NCBI GenBank assembly: GCA_030844625.1
Contig: JAUUNJ010000167.1
Location: forward strand, 1-5,952
DNA from: Roseburia sp.
Lineage (GTDB): Bacteria > Bacillota > Clostridia > Lachnospirales > Lachnospiraceae
Reading direction: 5' to 3'
DNA: 5,952 nt
Position numbers and translations under genes: made by a program. Numbering within the stretch: the stretch's first letter is position 1; each line of letters begins with the position of its first letter. The notes below the pieces were generated by a model. The model was not told the origin of the DNA and ran no database searches. It saw only the letters and a list, made by a program, of their open reading frames with translations. Below are positions 5,741 through 5,952 of the stretch, piece by piece.

Positions 5741-5952
5741 ATGACTAACTTTTTTCGCATTACAATGTAAACGCCTCTATGATAACTATGAATTCACCTA
5801 TAACATGTTTAGCTACTCACCTAAACTACAAGCTAAACTTTATGCGCAAGCTCTTCTAGATCTCGATCATTTAGTCCAAGAAGCTCGCAGAAATAGTTAT
5901 CCTAGTGGTGATATTCAGTTCTATAGTCGACAGTTTAAACGTAAACTATTTA
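5741..5952 (+). pseudogene. Start of an unidentified gene with an apparent frameshift (continues past right edge)
   Basis: AAAGGAG 5 bases before ATG 5741 (a second ATG overlaps upstream at 5738) is an ideal start, but that frame ends after only nine residues at TAA 5768-5770. One frame over, an uninterrupted reading runs from 5745 to the window edge (about 69 codons: ...CKRLYDNYEF..., AKLYAQALLDLDHLVQEARR, SGDIQFYSRQFKRKLF). Removing one T from the T6 run at 5750-5755 would join the start to this frame. The product looks soluble, helical and basic; I do not recognise its family. Alternatives are a sequencing error, or a true start at ATG 5805, which lacks a ribosome site. It follows the RNA terminator directly and so may be the RNA's partner gene. 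Confidence 0.55.

Noticed and set aside
1..5952. CRISPR array, tRNA or rRNA genes
   Set aside because: No regularly spaced repeats and no tRNA- or rRNA-like segments were seen on either strand.

Overview
The window looks like a chromosomal accessory region of a low-GC Firmicute, most likely a Streptococcus. Support comes from strong AT bias, AGGAG-type ribosome sites, sigma-A type promoters with near-consensus boxes, and the family flavour of the two HTH regulators and the ImmA-type protease. No database search was possible, so the genus is an inference.

Layout. Genes on the left five sixths all read leftward (minus strand). From the right: an intact XRE/Cro-type HTH regulator (4819-5154); a 497-residue protein with an apparent N-terminal PD-(D/E)XK nuclease domain and a complete DUF2075/SF1-like helicase ATPase (3153-4646), followed by its own terminator (3119-3141); an ImmA/IrrE-family zinc protease (2200-3060) behind a 31-bp inverted repeat; and, 9 bp further on, a CI-like HTH/S24-peptidase repressor broken by two stops, a frameshift and an apparent loss of its catalytic core (1676-2190). 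Then comes about 470 bp without a convincing gene. At the left edge is a 5'-complete, 3'-truncated membrane protein fused to a NadD-like nucleotidyltransferase (1-1208), with its own promoter.

The right end reads rightward. Divergently from the XRE gene lies a near-consensus promoter (TTGACA, 18 bp, TATAAT) carrying two copies of an ACAAC-N5-GTTGT operator-like palindrome, one in the promoter and one at the presumed start of transcription. It feeds a stretch of about 485 bases with no convincing ORF, higher GC than its surroundings, several perfect hairpins (one with a GNRA loop), a 9-bp long-range helix and a strong intrinsic terminator at 5680-5717. I read this as a large structured non-coding RNA under control of the neighbouring XRE repressor; I cannot assign it to a known family. 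Behind its terminator, an ideal ribosome site leads into an ORF that is out of frame after a T6 run and continues past the right edge.

Working model (inference): XRE repressor, nuclease-helicase and ImmA protease form a regulatory/defence-like module of the type carried by integrative elements, in which ImmA-type cleavage of the repressor would release the divergent RNA promoter. The broken S24 repressor and the frameshifted gene suggest the element is decaying.
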